Positions 1 through 7,846 of a stretch of 64,000 bases of DNA are shown in pieces. The first letter of the stretch is position 1; each line of letters begins with the position of its first letter. The notes under the pieces were generated by a model, which made no database searches, was not told where the DNA came from, and worked only from the letters and a program-made list of their open reading frames with translations. The stretch is taken from positions 1 through 64,000 of the forward strand of contig JAFGXV010000047.1 of NCBI GenBank assembly GCA_016936455.1, given 5' to 3'. A program made the position numbers and the translations under genes. This stretch comes from Desulfuromonadaceae bacterium. GTDB lineage: Bacteria > Desulfobacterota > Desulfuromonadia > Desulfuromonadales > Desulfuromonadaceae.

Positions 1-132
1 CGGACTGGCGAAATAGAAGGACAAACTGTTTGAGGGCTGTTGCAAACAGACCGAGTTTTTGTCCTTCCGCCAGGGAGCCCTTTTATGGAGGGAACCCCCG
101 AAGGGGGCAAGGCGCGGGGTGTCGTTTCTTTG

Positions 133-164
133 CTGACTTTCTTTGGACAAGCAAAGAAAGTCAG
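133..164. repeat. Perfect inverted repeat in intergenic DNA downstream of livH
   Basis: Two 13-base arms (ctgactttctttg and its exact complement) surround a 6-base loop. The element sits in the 258-base stretch downstream of livH, in which I see no convincing gene. Similar short palindromes built on 'ctttctttg' occur as dispersed intergenic repeats in several proteobacteria (recollection, not a search). Only one copy is visible in this window. The small ORFs at 30-475 run through it and are not credible genes. Confidence 0.5.
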
Positions 165-258
165 GCGTCGTGTGGGGCGCAACCCCACGTCATGGGGGAA
201 ACCGACCGCATTATCGCCTTTCTTCAATCTGTTACAGAGAGACCGCGTATAAAAAAAG

Positions 259-1125
259 CTATTTCCCCAGCAACCCCTTAGGCCGCACAAACAACACCAG
301 CAGCAGCACCACAAACGCCACCACATCCTTATACGCACTCGACCAGTACCCCGCCGAGAGTGATTCAAGCAGTCCCAGACCGATGCCACCGAGAATCGCG
401 CCCGGAAACGAGCCAAATCCCCCGAGGATCGCCGCGGCAAACCCTTTCAAGCCGAGCAGCACACCAACATCGTAACTCAGGGTGGTGATCGGCGTCACCA
501 ACACCCCGGCCAAACCACCCAGTGCCCCGGCAATACCGTAGCTGGTGAGGCGGATGCGTCCGGCGCGGATGCCGACCACGGCCGCCGCTGTCGGGTTGGA
601 CGCCACGGCGCGCATGGCCAGACCGAGCGGTGTGTGGTGAAAGAACCAGTGCAACAGGCTGATCGCCACCACGGTCAGCACCAGAATCCACACCGCCTGC
701 GGCAGGATGGTTGCGCCGAACAGGGCAATCGGTTCCTCACCACTGAGTGGCGGCAGAGCCATGCGATTGGTACCCCAGATCAGCTTCATCGCCCCACGCA
801 GGATGATTGACAGACCGATGGTGAGAAAGATCAGCACCAGCTCGTTGTGCGAGCGCGATGGGCGCAGGCCGAAGCGTTCCACCAGCATGGCCACCAGCGC
901 CACTCCAGCCACGGCCAGCAGCAAGCCCGGCATCATCGGCAGACCGAGGGTGAGCAGGGCGGAAAACATCAGCATCCCACCCAGCGACACGAAGTCGACC
1001 TGGACGAAATTGACGATGCCCATGGTGTTGTGCACCACGCTGAAACCGAGCGCAATCAGGGCATAGATGGCGCCGGTGGTCAGCCCGGCAATGATAAATT
1101 GCAGAAAGTCGTTGGATGCTTGCAA
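259..1125 (-). CDS. livH: Branched-chain amino acid ABC transporter permease LivH
   Basis: A 288-residue inner-membrane permease of the LivH/LivM family, which moves branched-chain amino acids or related substrates with a LivM partner, two ATPases and a periplasmic binding protein. It shows the family's N-terminal GLTTGAIYALIALG motif, about eight hydrophobic segments, and the ATPase-contacting region around LAMRAVASNPTAAAVVGI (residues ~180-200). Length is typical. The reported start is TTG (MQASNDF) with a weak Shine-Dalgarno, so the exact start is uncertain. No livM, livG, livF or livK lies within the 258 bases downstream or in the window, so it is either an orphan or its partners lie beyond the left edge. 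The preceding gene on the same strand (DUF445) ends 99 bases upstream. Confidence 0.88.
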   Translation of the reverse strand: MQASNDFLQFIIAGLTTGAIYALIALGFSVVHNTMGIVNFVQVDFVSLGGMLMFSALLTLGLPMMPGLLLAVAGVALVAMLVERFGLRPSRSHNELVLIFLTIGLSIILRGAMKLIWGTNRMALPPLSGEEPIALFGATILPQAVWILVLTVVAISLLHWFFHHTPLGLAMRAVASNPTAAAVVGIRAGRIRLTSYGIAGALGGLAGVLVTPITTLSYDVGVLLGLKGFAAAILGGFGSFPGAILGGIGLGLLESLSAGYWSSAYKDVVAFVVLLLVLFVRPKGLLGK

Positions 1126-1224
1126 AAAACCGCTCGTTCGTCAGGGGGATACAGAATCCGCACAGGGTATGTCAGATGGCCGAAAAGATCAACAAAGCCG
1201 GCGGATAGGCAGCATCACAGCGGA

Positions 1225-2829
1225 TCAGATGCCGCCCAGCCACAGCAGGTTGAGCAGGCCGATCAGAAAACCGAGCAGAGCGCCGAACAGGTTGATGTAC
1301 TTGAACTGTTCCTTCATGATGCCCATCAGCAGGCCCTCGACCTGAAGCAGATCAAGGCTGTTGACCTTGTCTTCGACGATGCGGCAGATGTCGAGGCTGG
1401 TGACCAGCGGCGGCACCTCTTTTTTCATCAGGCCCACCAGCTGCTCCAGCAGGCCCTGGCACAGTTCCTCTCGCGCGTCGCTCGGCAGCCAGGCGGCCAG
1501 CTCGCCGATGGGGCGCTGGTAGAGCCAGTACTGAGTTTTGGCGGTCAGCCAGTCGTCGCAGCGCTGGCGGAAGCGCTCTTGGTGCAGGGTGCGGAGCAGA
1601 CTGGTGCTGAGGGTTGCGGCGACCTCGTTTAGAGCGGTGCCGTTGTTTTTCAGCGGCAGCAGCTCTTTCAGGGCCCGGTCTCGGTGCTGGCTGTAGACGT
1701 CATCGATGAAGGCCCAGAGTCTGTTGTGCAGCTCGGGGTGCTGCAGCAGGGCGATCAGCCGTTGACGCACGCCGGTGCGCAGGTCGCGGACCTGTTCATA
1801 GCTCAGTTGCTCGATCCAGCTGTGGAAGGGGCGCTGCAGCAGTTCCTCCACCTGGTGTTGCAGCAGGCGCTCCAGTCGTTTGCGAAAGGACTTGGATTTG
1901 AGCCACTCGGTCACATCGCCCAGACCGCGGTCGAGTACCTGCGGCAGGCGGGCATAGAGTTTTTCCATGTCGAATAGGGCGCCGATGAGGGCGGACAGCC
2001 CCTCGATGGAATCGATGAAGCGGCCGACCATCTCCCGCGCTTTCTGTTCCAGTGCCTCGCGATTTTTGCCGAGCAGCAGTTCTTTGGCCAGGGCGGAGGT
2101 GAGGCCGGGCAGCTCTTTGCGGATCAGTTCGTGGATGATGTTGACCCCCTCTTCGCCCAGCAGTTGAGCGGGAGTGACCGTCGATTCCATGAACTGATCC
2201 AGCCAGCCGTCGAGACGACGATCCATGGCCTTGACTGTTTGCGGATCCTGAAGGCGTGCATTGAGGCTCAGGATCAGCTGGTCGCGCCACGCATCGTAGC
2301 GCTCGGCTGGCAGCAGCTCGCCGAGGTCCTGTTGCAGAAAGCCGTTCAGGGCCTGATGACAGAAGTCCTGCAGCTGTTGTCGGGTTTTTTCGGCGTGCAG
2401 CAGTTTGTCCAGGCGTTGCTGGATTTTCCAGTTCAGCAGGCCGAGGATCTCCTCGCAGCGGGGATGAAAGTGGGCGGGGATCAGGCTGATCAGCGGACCC
2501 AGCGGTCGCTGCAGAACCGTGTCGATCCGTGTGGCAATGGCCTGGTAGAGGGTGTGGCGAAAGGCCGGTTTTTCCAGCGCCCGCCCCACGTCCTGCGGCG
2601 TCAGCAGGTGCTCGCCGACCATTTCACCCATCTTGCGTGCCAGGTCGCCGCGCCGCGACGGGATGATGCCGGGAGTCAGCGGCACCCGCAGCCCCAGCAC
2701 ATGCCAGGCTTTGAGCGGACGGAACAGCATGCGGATGGCGATATAGTTGGTGACGTAACCGATCAACGCGCCCAGCAGGGGAGGGAACAGGTACGGCCAG
2801 TAGGGCCACTGGGAGAACGAGTCAACCAT
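1225..2829 (-). CDS. DUF445 family membrane protein
   Basis: A 534-residue protein of the DUF445 (YheB/YjiN-like) family, whose biochemical role is unknown. The family signature is the N-terminal membrane segment with GALIGYVTNYIAIRMLFRP (residues ~18-36). The centre is long, charged and helix-rich, with coiled-coil character. A second hydrophobic segment closes the C-terminus (GALLGFLIGLLNLLWLGG). The protein is therefore probably anchored by both ends in the inner membrane with a large soluble helical domain between. It begins with ATG and is followed on the same strand by livH after 99 bases. I can offer no function beyond membrane association. Confidence 0.8.
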   Translation of the reverse strand: MVDSFSQWPYWPYLFPPLLGALIGYVTNYIAIRMLFRPLKAWHVLGLRVPLTPGIIPSRRGDLARKMGEMVGEHLLTPQDVGRALEKPAFRHTLYQAIATRIDTVLQRPLGPLISLIPAHFHPRCEEILGLLNWKIQQRLDKLLHAEKTRQQLQDFCHQALNGFLQQDLGELLPAERYDAWRDQLILSLNARLQDPQTVKAMDRRLDGWLDQFMESTVTPAQLLGEEGVNIIHELIRKELPGLTSALAKELLLGKNREALEQKAREMVGRFIDSIEGLSALIGALFDMEKLYARLPQVLDRGLGDVTEWLKSKSFRKRLERLLQHQVEELLQRPFHSWIEQLSYEQVRDLRTGVRQRLIALLQHPELHNRLWAFIDDVYSQHRDRALKELLPLKNNGTALNEVAATLSTSLLRTLHQERFRQRCDDWLTAKTQYWLYQRPIGELAAWLPSDAREELCQGLLEQLVGLMKKEVPPLVTSLDICRIVEDKVNSLDLLQVEGLLMGIMKEQFKYINLFGALLGFLIGLLNLLWLGGI

Positions 2830-3062
2830 AACAATCCTCTTGTCGGTTAGAAAAGCGGGAACAGGCTATGGGTATACCGGGAAAGTCGGCGTCTGGCAAG
2901 GCTTCTCCCCCCCCCACCACCACCTGGGGCTCGGTGGCTTGCCTCTTCTTCCGGGTGTGGTAATTTTTTACCATGTTTTACAGTGGCGGTTTGTGATGAA
3001 GGTGTTGGAGTGTGGTGCGCGCGTCGCATGTCGAATGGGATTCCCCTAGAACAGGAGAGAGC

Positions 3063-3653
3063 ATGCTGAAAGAACTTTTGCAAAAAAATCGTAGTTATCG
3101 CCGTTTCAACGAAGCCGTTTGTGTGACTGAACAGCAGTTGAGCGACCTCGTCGCCCTGACCCGGCTGTGTCCCAGCGCGGCCAATCTGCAGCCCCTGCGC
3201 TATCTGCTGTCCTGCGATCCGCAGCGCAATGCCCGCATCTTCCAGTACTTGGCCTGGGCCGGCTATCTCAAGGGCTGGCCCGGTCCGGCGGAAGGGGAAC
3301 GGCCCACGGGCTATATCCTCGTGCTCGGCGACACCACCATCGGCGAGAAATTTACCTGCGATCTGGGCATCGCCGCGCAGTCGATTCTGCTGGGCGCGGT
3401 GGAGCAGGGGCTGGGCGGCTGCATGATCGGGGCGTTCCAGAAACAGAAGCTGCGCGAGGAGTTCAATATCCCCACCCGCTTCGATATCCTGCTGGTCATC
3501 GCCATTGGTCAACCGGCGGAGGAGATCCGGCTGGTTGACAAACAGGAGGGGGGCGACATCAAGTACTGGCGTGACGAACAGGGGGTGCATTACGTACCGA
3601 AGCGGACCCTCAACCACCTGATTCTGCACTGGCCGACGCAGAGCGGCGAATAA
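3063..3653 (+). CDS. Nitroreductase family protein
   Basis: A 196-residue flavoprotein of the nitroreductase superfamily, expected to bind FMN and reduce nitro compounds, quinones or related substrates with NAD(P)H. It opens with the family signature NRSYRRF, has the SAANLQPLRYLL region at residues ~38-50, and a GLGGCMIGAF segment near 115 typical of the FMN-binding core. I chose ATG 3063 over the ORF-track start at 3012 because a purine-rich AGGAGAGAG Shine-Dalgarno lies just upstream and the resulting N-terminus matches the family. It stands alone and converges on the Hsp20 operon, separated by a strong hairpin. The physiological substrate cannot be read from sequence. Confidence 0.85.
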   Translation: MLKELLQKNRSYRRFNEAVCVTEQQLSDLVALTRLCPSAANLQPLRYLLSCDPQRNARIFQYLAWAGYLKGWPGPAEGERPTGYILVLGDTTIGEKFTCDLGIAAQSILLGAVEQGLGGCMIGAFQKQKLREEFNIPTRFDILLVIAIGQPAEEIRLVDKQEGGDIKYWRDEQGVHYVPKRTLNHLILHWPTQSGE

Positions 3654-3700
3654 CCTCTTGTGCAGTGACGGCTGGAACGGTCGTTGGTGCTGGCGAAACA

Positions 3701-3738
3701 ATACGGGGCGCGCTGCTTGGATGCAGCACGCCCCGTAT
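3701..3738. terminator. Stem-loop between convergent nitroreductase and hsp20 genes
   Basis: Arms atacggggcg...gctgc and gcagc...cgccccgtat pair with one internal mismatch around a 6-base loop. No long T-run follows on either strand, so it is a weak intrinsic terminator at best, but its place between two convergent genes suggests bidirectional termination or 3'-end protection. Confidence 0.5.
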
Positions 3739-3772
3739 GAGTTTCTGGCATGTTGAGCTTTTTGCAACAAGC

Positions 3773-4159
3773 TCAATGGATCTCGATTTTACGCGGCTTG
3801 GCGGTTTCCGCTTTCGGCAGGGTCAGGGTCAGCACTCCCTGGTCGAAGCTGGCTGTGGTTTTTTCCGTGTCGATGCTCTCGGTGATTTTGAATTGGCGGT
3901 AGTAACGAGCCTCATCAAATTCGCGCAGCAGATCGCTGCCCTCTTTTGCCAGCCGCAGCAGACCACTGATGGTCAGCACGCCTTTTTCGATCTGGATGTC
4001 CAGATCCCGCTGGTCAACGCCGGGAAGGTCACCGATCAGGGTAAGCTGGTCGTCGGTCTCAACAATATCGACGGCAAAGGCGATGGTGTACTGCGGATCA
4101 TAGGTGGTTTCACGCTGCAGCGTTGCTGCATTTTTCTCCGTGGTCTGAATGGCGCTCAT
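3773..4159 (-). CDS. hsp20: Small heat-shock protein (Hsp20/alpha-crystallin), second of pair
   Basis: A 128-residue ATP-independent holdase chaperone. The alpha-crystallin domain spans roughly residues 30-120, with ITLIGDLPGV-like strands and the C-terminal FDQGVLTLTLPK signature. It ends in PRKIEIH, resembling the C-terminal extension used in oligomer contacts. Small Hsps bind unfolding proteins and hand them to DnaK and ClpB, both also encoded in this window. It follows the first hsp20 by 27 bases on the same strand and is likely co-transcribed with it. The two are clearly divergent rather than a recent duplication. Confidence 0.9.
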   Translation of the reverse strand: MSAIQTTEKNAATLQRETTYDPQYTIAFAVDIVETDDQLTLIGDLPGVDQRDLDIQIEKGVLTISGLLRLAKEGSDLLREFDEARYYRQFKITESIDTEKTTASFDQGVLTLTLPKAETAKPRKIEIH

Positions 4160-4186
4160 GGCAGTCTCCTTTTATCGTTTGCGTTA

Positions 4187-4630
4187 TTACCCTTCAATGG
4201 CGATTTTGCGTGCTTTCAGTTCCTCCGCCTTGGGCAGGTGGATGTGAAGCAGTCCGTTTTTGTATGAGGCGGTAATCTTCTCTGCGGCGATGTCGCTGGG
4301 GAGTTCCAGCGTGCGACGGAAGGCGCCGTAGCCACGCTCCTGACGGTGCCAGGTGCCGTTGGAGATCTCCCCGACTTTGCGCTCACCCGCCAGAGTCAGG
4401 GTGTTGCCCAGGGCATTGAGTTCGATGTCCTCGGCTTTCAGCCCCGGCAGTAACGCCGTGACCTCGAAGTGGTCGACCTGCTCCGAGACGTTTAGGCGCG
4501 GATAGTCGCGCGGGGTAAAGCTGGTCAGAAGCGAGGATGGCAGGCGGTTGTCGCGGCCTAAACCACGAAATGCCTGATCGACTTCGCGACGCAGTAGATC
4601 CAGTTCCTGAAACAGATTCAAGTGAGCCAT
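4187..4630 (-). CDS. hsp20: Small heat-shock protein (Hsp20/alpha-crystallin), first of pair
   Basis: A 147-residue small heat-shock protein. The N-terminal arm (MAHLNLFQELDLLRREVDQAF) is followed by an alpha-crystallin domain at about residues 45-145, with the conserved YKNGLLHIHLPK motif. I chose ATG 4630 rather than the track start at 4687 because an AGGAG ribosome site lies just before it and because the longer ORF would run through the putative heat-shock promoter. It is the first gene of a two-gene hsp20 operon. Paired class A/class B-like Hsp20s commonly form mixed assemblies, but whether these two do is inference. Confidence 0.92.
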   Translation of the reverse strand: MAHLNLFQELDLLRREVDQAFRGLGRDNRLPSSLLTSFTPRDYPRLNVSEQVDHFEVTALLPGLKAEDIELNALGNTLTLAGERKVGEISNGTWHRQERGYGAFRRTLELPSDIAAEKITASYKNGLLHIHLPKAEELKARKIAIEG

Positions 4631-4666
4631 GATAATTCTCCTTTCCGGTTTAAGGGGGCGATTGGT

Positions 4667-4693
4667 GTATGGGTGTCTTACATCCATATCAAG
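4667..4693 (-). promoter_or_regulatory. Sigma-32-like heat-shock promoter of the hsp20 pair
   Basis: On the minus strand, CTTGAT and CCCATAC are separated by 14 bases, close to the sigma-32 consensus (CTTGAA, 13-15 bases, CCCATnT). The -10 element lies about 37 bases before the chosen ATG at 4630. The match is by eye. No CIRCE element is present here. Confidence 0.5.
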
Positions 4694-4851
4694 TCCTGTG
4701 CCAGCCCAAAGAAAAGAGAAATGTTTTTAGAAAAGCATATAAAATCAGATAGTTAAGAATGATATGGCGTATTGTGTAGCCGCGGGCGCGAGGGGTGGTG
4801 GTGCTGGGCAACGTCGCTTGCGACAGGGCTGCGACGTCGCCCGCGACAGGG

Positions 4852-5085
4852 TCAGCACAGCAGCTTTTCCAGTTCGCTGACGCTGGGAGCCCGGCCCGTG
4901 AGAATGACGGTTCCGTCGACCACCAGCGCTGGTGTCACCATGACGCCGAAGGCGAGGATGCGGTTGATCTCCGTTACCTTTTCCAGCGTATATTCCAGGC
5001 CGAGCTGATCGGCCGCCAGCTGGGTGTTGGCGGCCAGTTTTTCACATTTGGCGCAACCGGTGCCGAGGATCTGAATTGTTTTCAT
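4852..5085 (-). CDS. Small thioredoxin-like protein (redox-active disulfide / MTH895 family)
   Basis: A 77-residue glutaredoxin/thioredoxin-fold protein with the N-terminal motif MKTIQILGTGCAKC, whose CxxC (residues 11-14) is the probable redox pair, and the cis-proline segment VTPALVVDG near residue 52. The track shows it only as the tail of a longer ORF (4852-5397). The start at 5085 is set by the conserved N-terminus and an AGGAC-like site upstream. Proteins of this family are habitually encoded beside UPF0718 permeases, as here, where the permease ends 17 bases upstream. The partnership suggests a thiol or metalloid/metal handling role, but the substrate is unknown. Confidence 0.85.
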   Translation of the reverse strand: MKTIQILGTGCAKCEKLAANTQLAADQLGLEYTLEKVTEINRILAFGVMVTPALVVDGTVILTGRAPSVSELEKLLC

Positions 5086-5102
5086 GCTGTGGGTCCTTTC
5101 AT

Positions 5103-6410
5103 TTAAAAGAGCGCGCCGTAAATCAGGCCGCTGAGGGTCGCCATGGTCACCACCAGGGTGACGAAGACGGCGGTTTTCGCTGTGCCCATGATGCTGCGGA
5201 TCACCAGCATATTGGGCAGGGAAAGGGCTGGCCCGGCCAGCAGCAAGGCCAGGGCCGGGCCCTTGCCCATGCCGGCACTGAGCAACCCCTGGAGGATGGG
5301 GACTTCGGTCAGGGTGGCAAAGTACATCAGAGCGCCAAAGGCTGCGGCAAACAGGTTGGCGAACAGGGAATTGCCGCCGACCAGCGACACCACCCACTGA
5401 GACGGGATGAGCCCCTCCTGCCCGGGGCGACCCAGCAGCAGGCCGGCGATGAGCACCCCGATCAGCAGCAGGGGCAGAATCTTTTTGGCGAAGTCCCAGC
5501 TTTCATCAAACCATTGCCCCGGCTCCTGGTCGCGATGAGGCGCGAGATGCAGCAGGATCGACAGACCAATGACGCCAAAGGTGAAAGCGAGCTGCGGCTG
5601 TTGCGGTTGGATGAGTGCGGCCAGCAGGGCTGGCAGTGTCCCCAGCACAATCAGTGCGAAACGGATATGGAACAGCCGCTGCAGCAGCAGGGCCAGAACG
5701 AGGGCGAAGCCGCTGGTGATCCACCACTTGGCAACATACAGGCTATGCCAGGTGCCGCTTGCCTGCTCGGGTTTGCCCCAGTTGGCGAAAACCAGAATGC
5801 CGACCAGGGTGGCAAAGAAGAGCGCCGTCTGCCACAGGGGGCGCGAGGTTTCTTCGGTTTCGGCCAGGGCCGCTGCCGCAGCTTTGGCGCTTTCCTCGCG
5901 GCGGAAGAACAGGTGCATCAGCAGGCCGATGATGACGGCAAAGACCACGGCGCCGACGGCCCGGGCAATGCCCATTTCGGGGCCGAGGATACGCGCCGTG
6001 AGAATGATGGCCAGGATATTGATGGCCGGTCCGGCGTAGAGGAAGGTGCTGGCCGGGCCGAGGCCGGCGCCCATACGGTAGATGCCGGCAAACAGGGGCA
6101 GGATGGTGCAGGAACAGACAGCGAGAATGGAGCCGGCTACCGAGGCCACGCCATAAGCGAGCAATGGTCTGGCTCCGGGCCCCAGGTATTTCATGACCGC
6201 GCCCTGGCGCACGAAGACCGCTACGGCTCCGGCAATGAAAAAAGCCGGAATCAGGCACAGCAGCACGTGTTCGCGAGCGTACCATTTGACCAGGGACAGG
6301 GCCTCGATCACCGCCTGCTGCACCCGCGCTGTTTCGATCGGCATGAAAAAGCACAGGGCAAAGAGAGCAACGATCCACAGCAGGGGCTTCCAGTCGGTTT
6401 TCAGATTCAT
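5103..6410 (-). CDS. UPF0718/DUF318-type permease (ArsP-like)
   Basis: A 435-residue polytopic inner-membrane protein of the UPF0718 (DUF318, ArsP-related) permease family. Two homologous hydrophobic halves are visible. The first contains VCSCTILPLFAGIYRMGAGLG (around residue 95) and the second PILQGLLSAGMGKGPALALLLAGPALS, the repeated glycine/proline-rich signature of the family. Some relatives export organoarsenicals; others have no known substrate. The track start at 6473 is a TTG. ATG 6410 (MNLKTDWK) is preferred from the family N-terminus. The gene is followed by the thioredoxin-like gene. The ArsR-type repressor often found with this pair is not present here. Confidence 0.82.
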   Translation of the reverse strand: MNLKTDWKPLLWIVALFALCFFMPIETARVQQAVIEALSLVKWYAREHVLLCLIPAFFIAGAVAVFVRQGAVMKYLGPGARPLLAYGVASVAGSILAVCSCTILPLFAGIYRMGAGLGPASTFLYAGPAINILAIILTARILGPEMGIARAVGAVVFAVIIGLLMHLFFRREESAKAAAAALAETEETSRPLWQTALFFATLVGILVFANWGKPEQASGTWHSLYVAKWWITSGFALVLALLLQRLFHIRFALIVLGTLPALLAALIQPQQPQLAFTFGVIGLSILLHLAPHRDQEPGQWFDESWDFAKKILPLLLIGVLIAGLLLGRPGQEGLIPSQWVVSLVGGNSLFANLFAAAFGALMYFATLTEVPILQGLLSAGMGKGPALALLLAGPALSLPNMLVIRSIMGTAKTAVFVTLVVTMATLSGLIYGALF

Positions 6411-6503
6411 CCGCGCCTCATCGGGTATAATTTTGTTTGTTGGCAAAATAACCAAATACTGGCTGTTCGTCAAGGAGTTTGTCGGTCGTTTGCTTCGCCC
6501 CTG

Positions 6504-7754
6504 TTATGACCAGAATCGAAGCTGGGATGCTCCCCGAGTCTGGCCGGCCGTGTCCTGATGCAGATCATACAGCTCGTCAAAATGGTTGAGCAGCGTACGG
6601 CAGACGCTTTCGCTCAGTTTTCCGGGCGCAAAGCCGGCCAGTTCAGAACGGATTGTTTTTTTGCTCAGGGCGGGACGGTAGGGACGCGTTTCCGTCAGGG
6701 CGGAGAAGATGTCGGCGTAGGCAATCACGTCCATCTCCGGCGTCATCTGGCTGCCATGCAGCAGCATGGGATAGCCCGACTGGTCGCGCCGTTCATGATG
6801 ATTGGCGGCGTAGGTTGCAATATTCTGCAGTCCGTCAATGGTGGAAAGAATCCAGGAGGAATAAAGGGCATGCTGCTGGACATGGGTGTACTCCTGCGGC
6901 TCCAGCTGATCCGGTTTCTCCAGCAGTTCTGTCGCGATCCCGATTTTTCCGATATCGTGCAGATAGCCGGCAATTTTCAGATCGTAGCAGATCTGTTCGT
7001 CCAGTCCGGTTAACTGGCCGAGGCGGTAGGCGATGGCGCCCACGCATTCGGAATGCGCGGCGGTCCAGGGACTTTTCAGGTCGACCATGCGGGCGAAAAT
7101 CAGGGCCAGCTGGTCCAGGTCCTGTTGTTCGAGGGCGACGACATCTTCGGGAATCGCGCGCAGCAGCAGGTCGCGGAAGCAGGTCTGATCAATGTTGTCC
7201 CAGAAGGTGGCGCTCGCCGCGAGTTGCTCAAAGGTCTTTTGGAGAAATGGCGCGAAAACGCTGCCAAAGCGGGCACGGATTGCCTCGATGGTGTGCGCGA
7301 TGCTGTCCCCCGGATCGGGCGCGGTGGTCAGTAGCACATCGATGCGGTCAGCCAGGTGGAGGAAAAAACATTCAATCGGAACTTCGTGGCAGGGGAGAGT
7401 GCCGTTCGAGACGTCCTGGTAATGAACATGGTGATGGCGCAGAATGGTGCTGATTTTTTGTAGCGGCGCAAAATCCTGCAGCATGGCGGCCCCGAGTTGT
7501 TCATGGGGCTCGGGATGGACCATATCCACTTCCAGCAGCTGATCGCGCTCGCTGATGTACAGAGCTCCAATGTCGTGCAGTGAGGCGGCCAGAACCAGAT
7601 TGTTCAGCTGCTGCGGTGCCAGACCGTATCGGTTGCCAATCTGATAAGCGATAACGCTGGTTCGGCGGTGGTGGTCTTTGAGCAGGAAATTGTGCAGGTC
7701 GATCGCTTCGATCAGCGAGGCGAGCAGTTGTTTGCGCGAGATGTAGTGGGTCAT
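6504..7754 (-). CDS. Tandem HD / HD-GYP domain protein (probable c-di-GMP phosphodiesterase)
   Basis: A 416-residue soluble protein with two HD-type domains. The first, around residues 25-140, keeps LHDIGAL at 59-65 but lacks a GYP motif. The second, about 230-400, has LHDIGKIG (265-272) and NHHERRDQSGYP (318-329). HD-GYP enzymes hydrolyse c-di-GMP; the canonical motif is HHExxDGxGYP, so the first Gly is Gln here. I chose ATG 7754 over 7802 because GGAGAC precedes it and the upstream 16 residues look unstructured. No receiver or membrane segment is seen. The first domain may be regulatory. Activity is plausible but unproven because of the motif change. Confidence 0.8.
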   Translation of the reverse strand: MTHYISRKQLLASLIEAIDLHNFLLKDHHRRTSVIAYQIGNRYGLAPQQLNNLVLAASLHDIGALYISERDQLLEVDMVHPEPHEQLGAAMLQDFAPLQKISTILRHHHVHYQDVSNGTLPCHEVPIECFFLHLADRIDVLLTTAPDPGDSIAHTIEAIRARFGSVFAPFLQKTFEQLAASATFWDNIDQTCFRDLLLRAIPEDVVALEQQDLDQLALIFARMVDLKSPWTAAHSECVGAIAYRLGQLTGLDEQICYDLKIAGYLHDIGKIGIATELLEKPDQLEPQEYTHVQQHALYSSWILSTIDGLQNIATYAANHHERRDQSGYPMLLHGSQMTPEMDVIAYADIFSALTETRPYRPALSKKTIRSELAGFAPGKLSESVCRTLLNHFDELYDLHQDTAGQTRGASQLRFWS

Positions 7755-7846
7755 CGTCTCGTCTCCTTCAGGTGGGGCATGATTTGACTCTGTCATCGCC
7801 ACGGACTCCTCTGGCGGACATCCGGATCAGTCTGACTCTCTCCGGA

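Noticed and set aside
2905-2925. Poly-C tract as a phase-variation switch
   Set aside because: The run of C lies between genes, not inside a reading frame or between plausible -10/-35 elements, so no switching role can be supported.
2847-3776. 309-residue minus-strand ORF opposite the nitroreductase
   Set aside because: Antisense to a recognisable nitroreductase; runs through the hairpin at 3701-3738.
5076-6509. 477-residue ORF opposite the UPF0718 permease
   Set aside because: Gln/Gly/Asp-rich antisense translation of a clearly recognisable membrane protein; no family motif, so a shadow.
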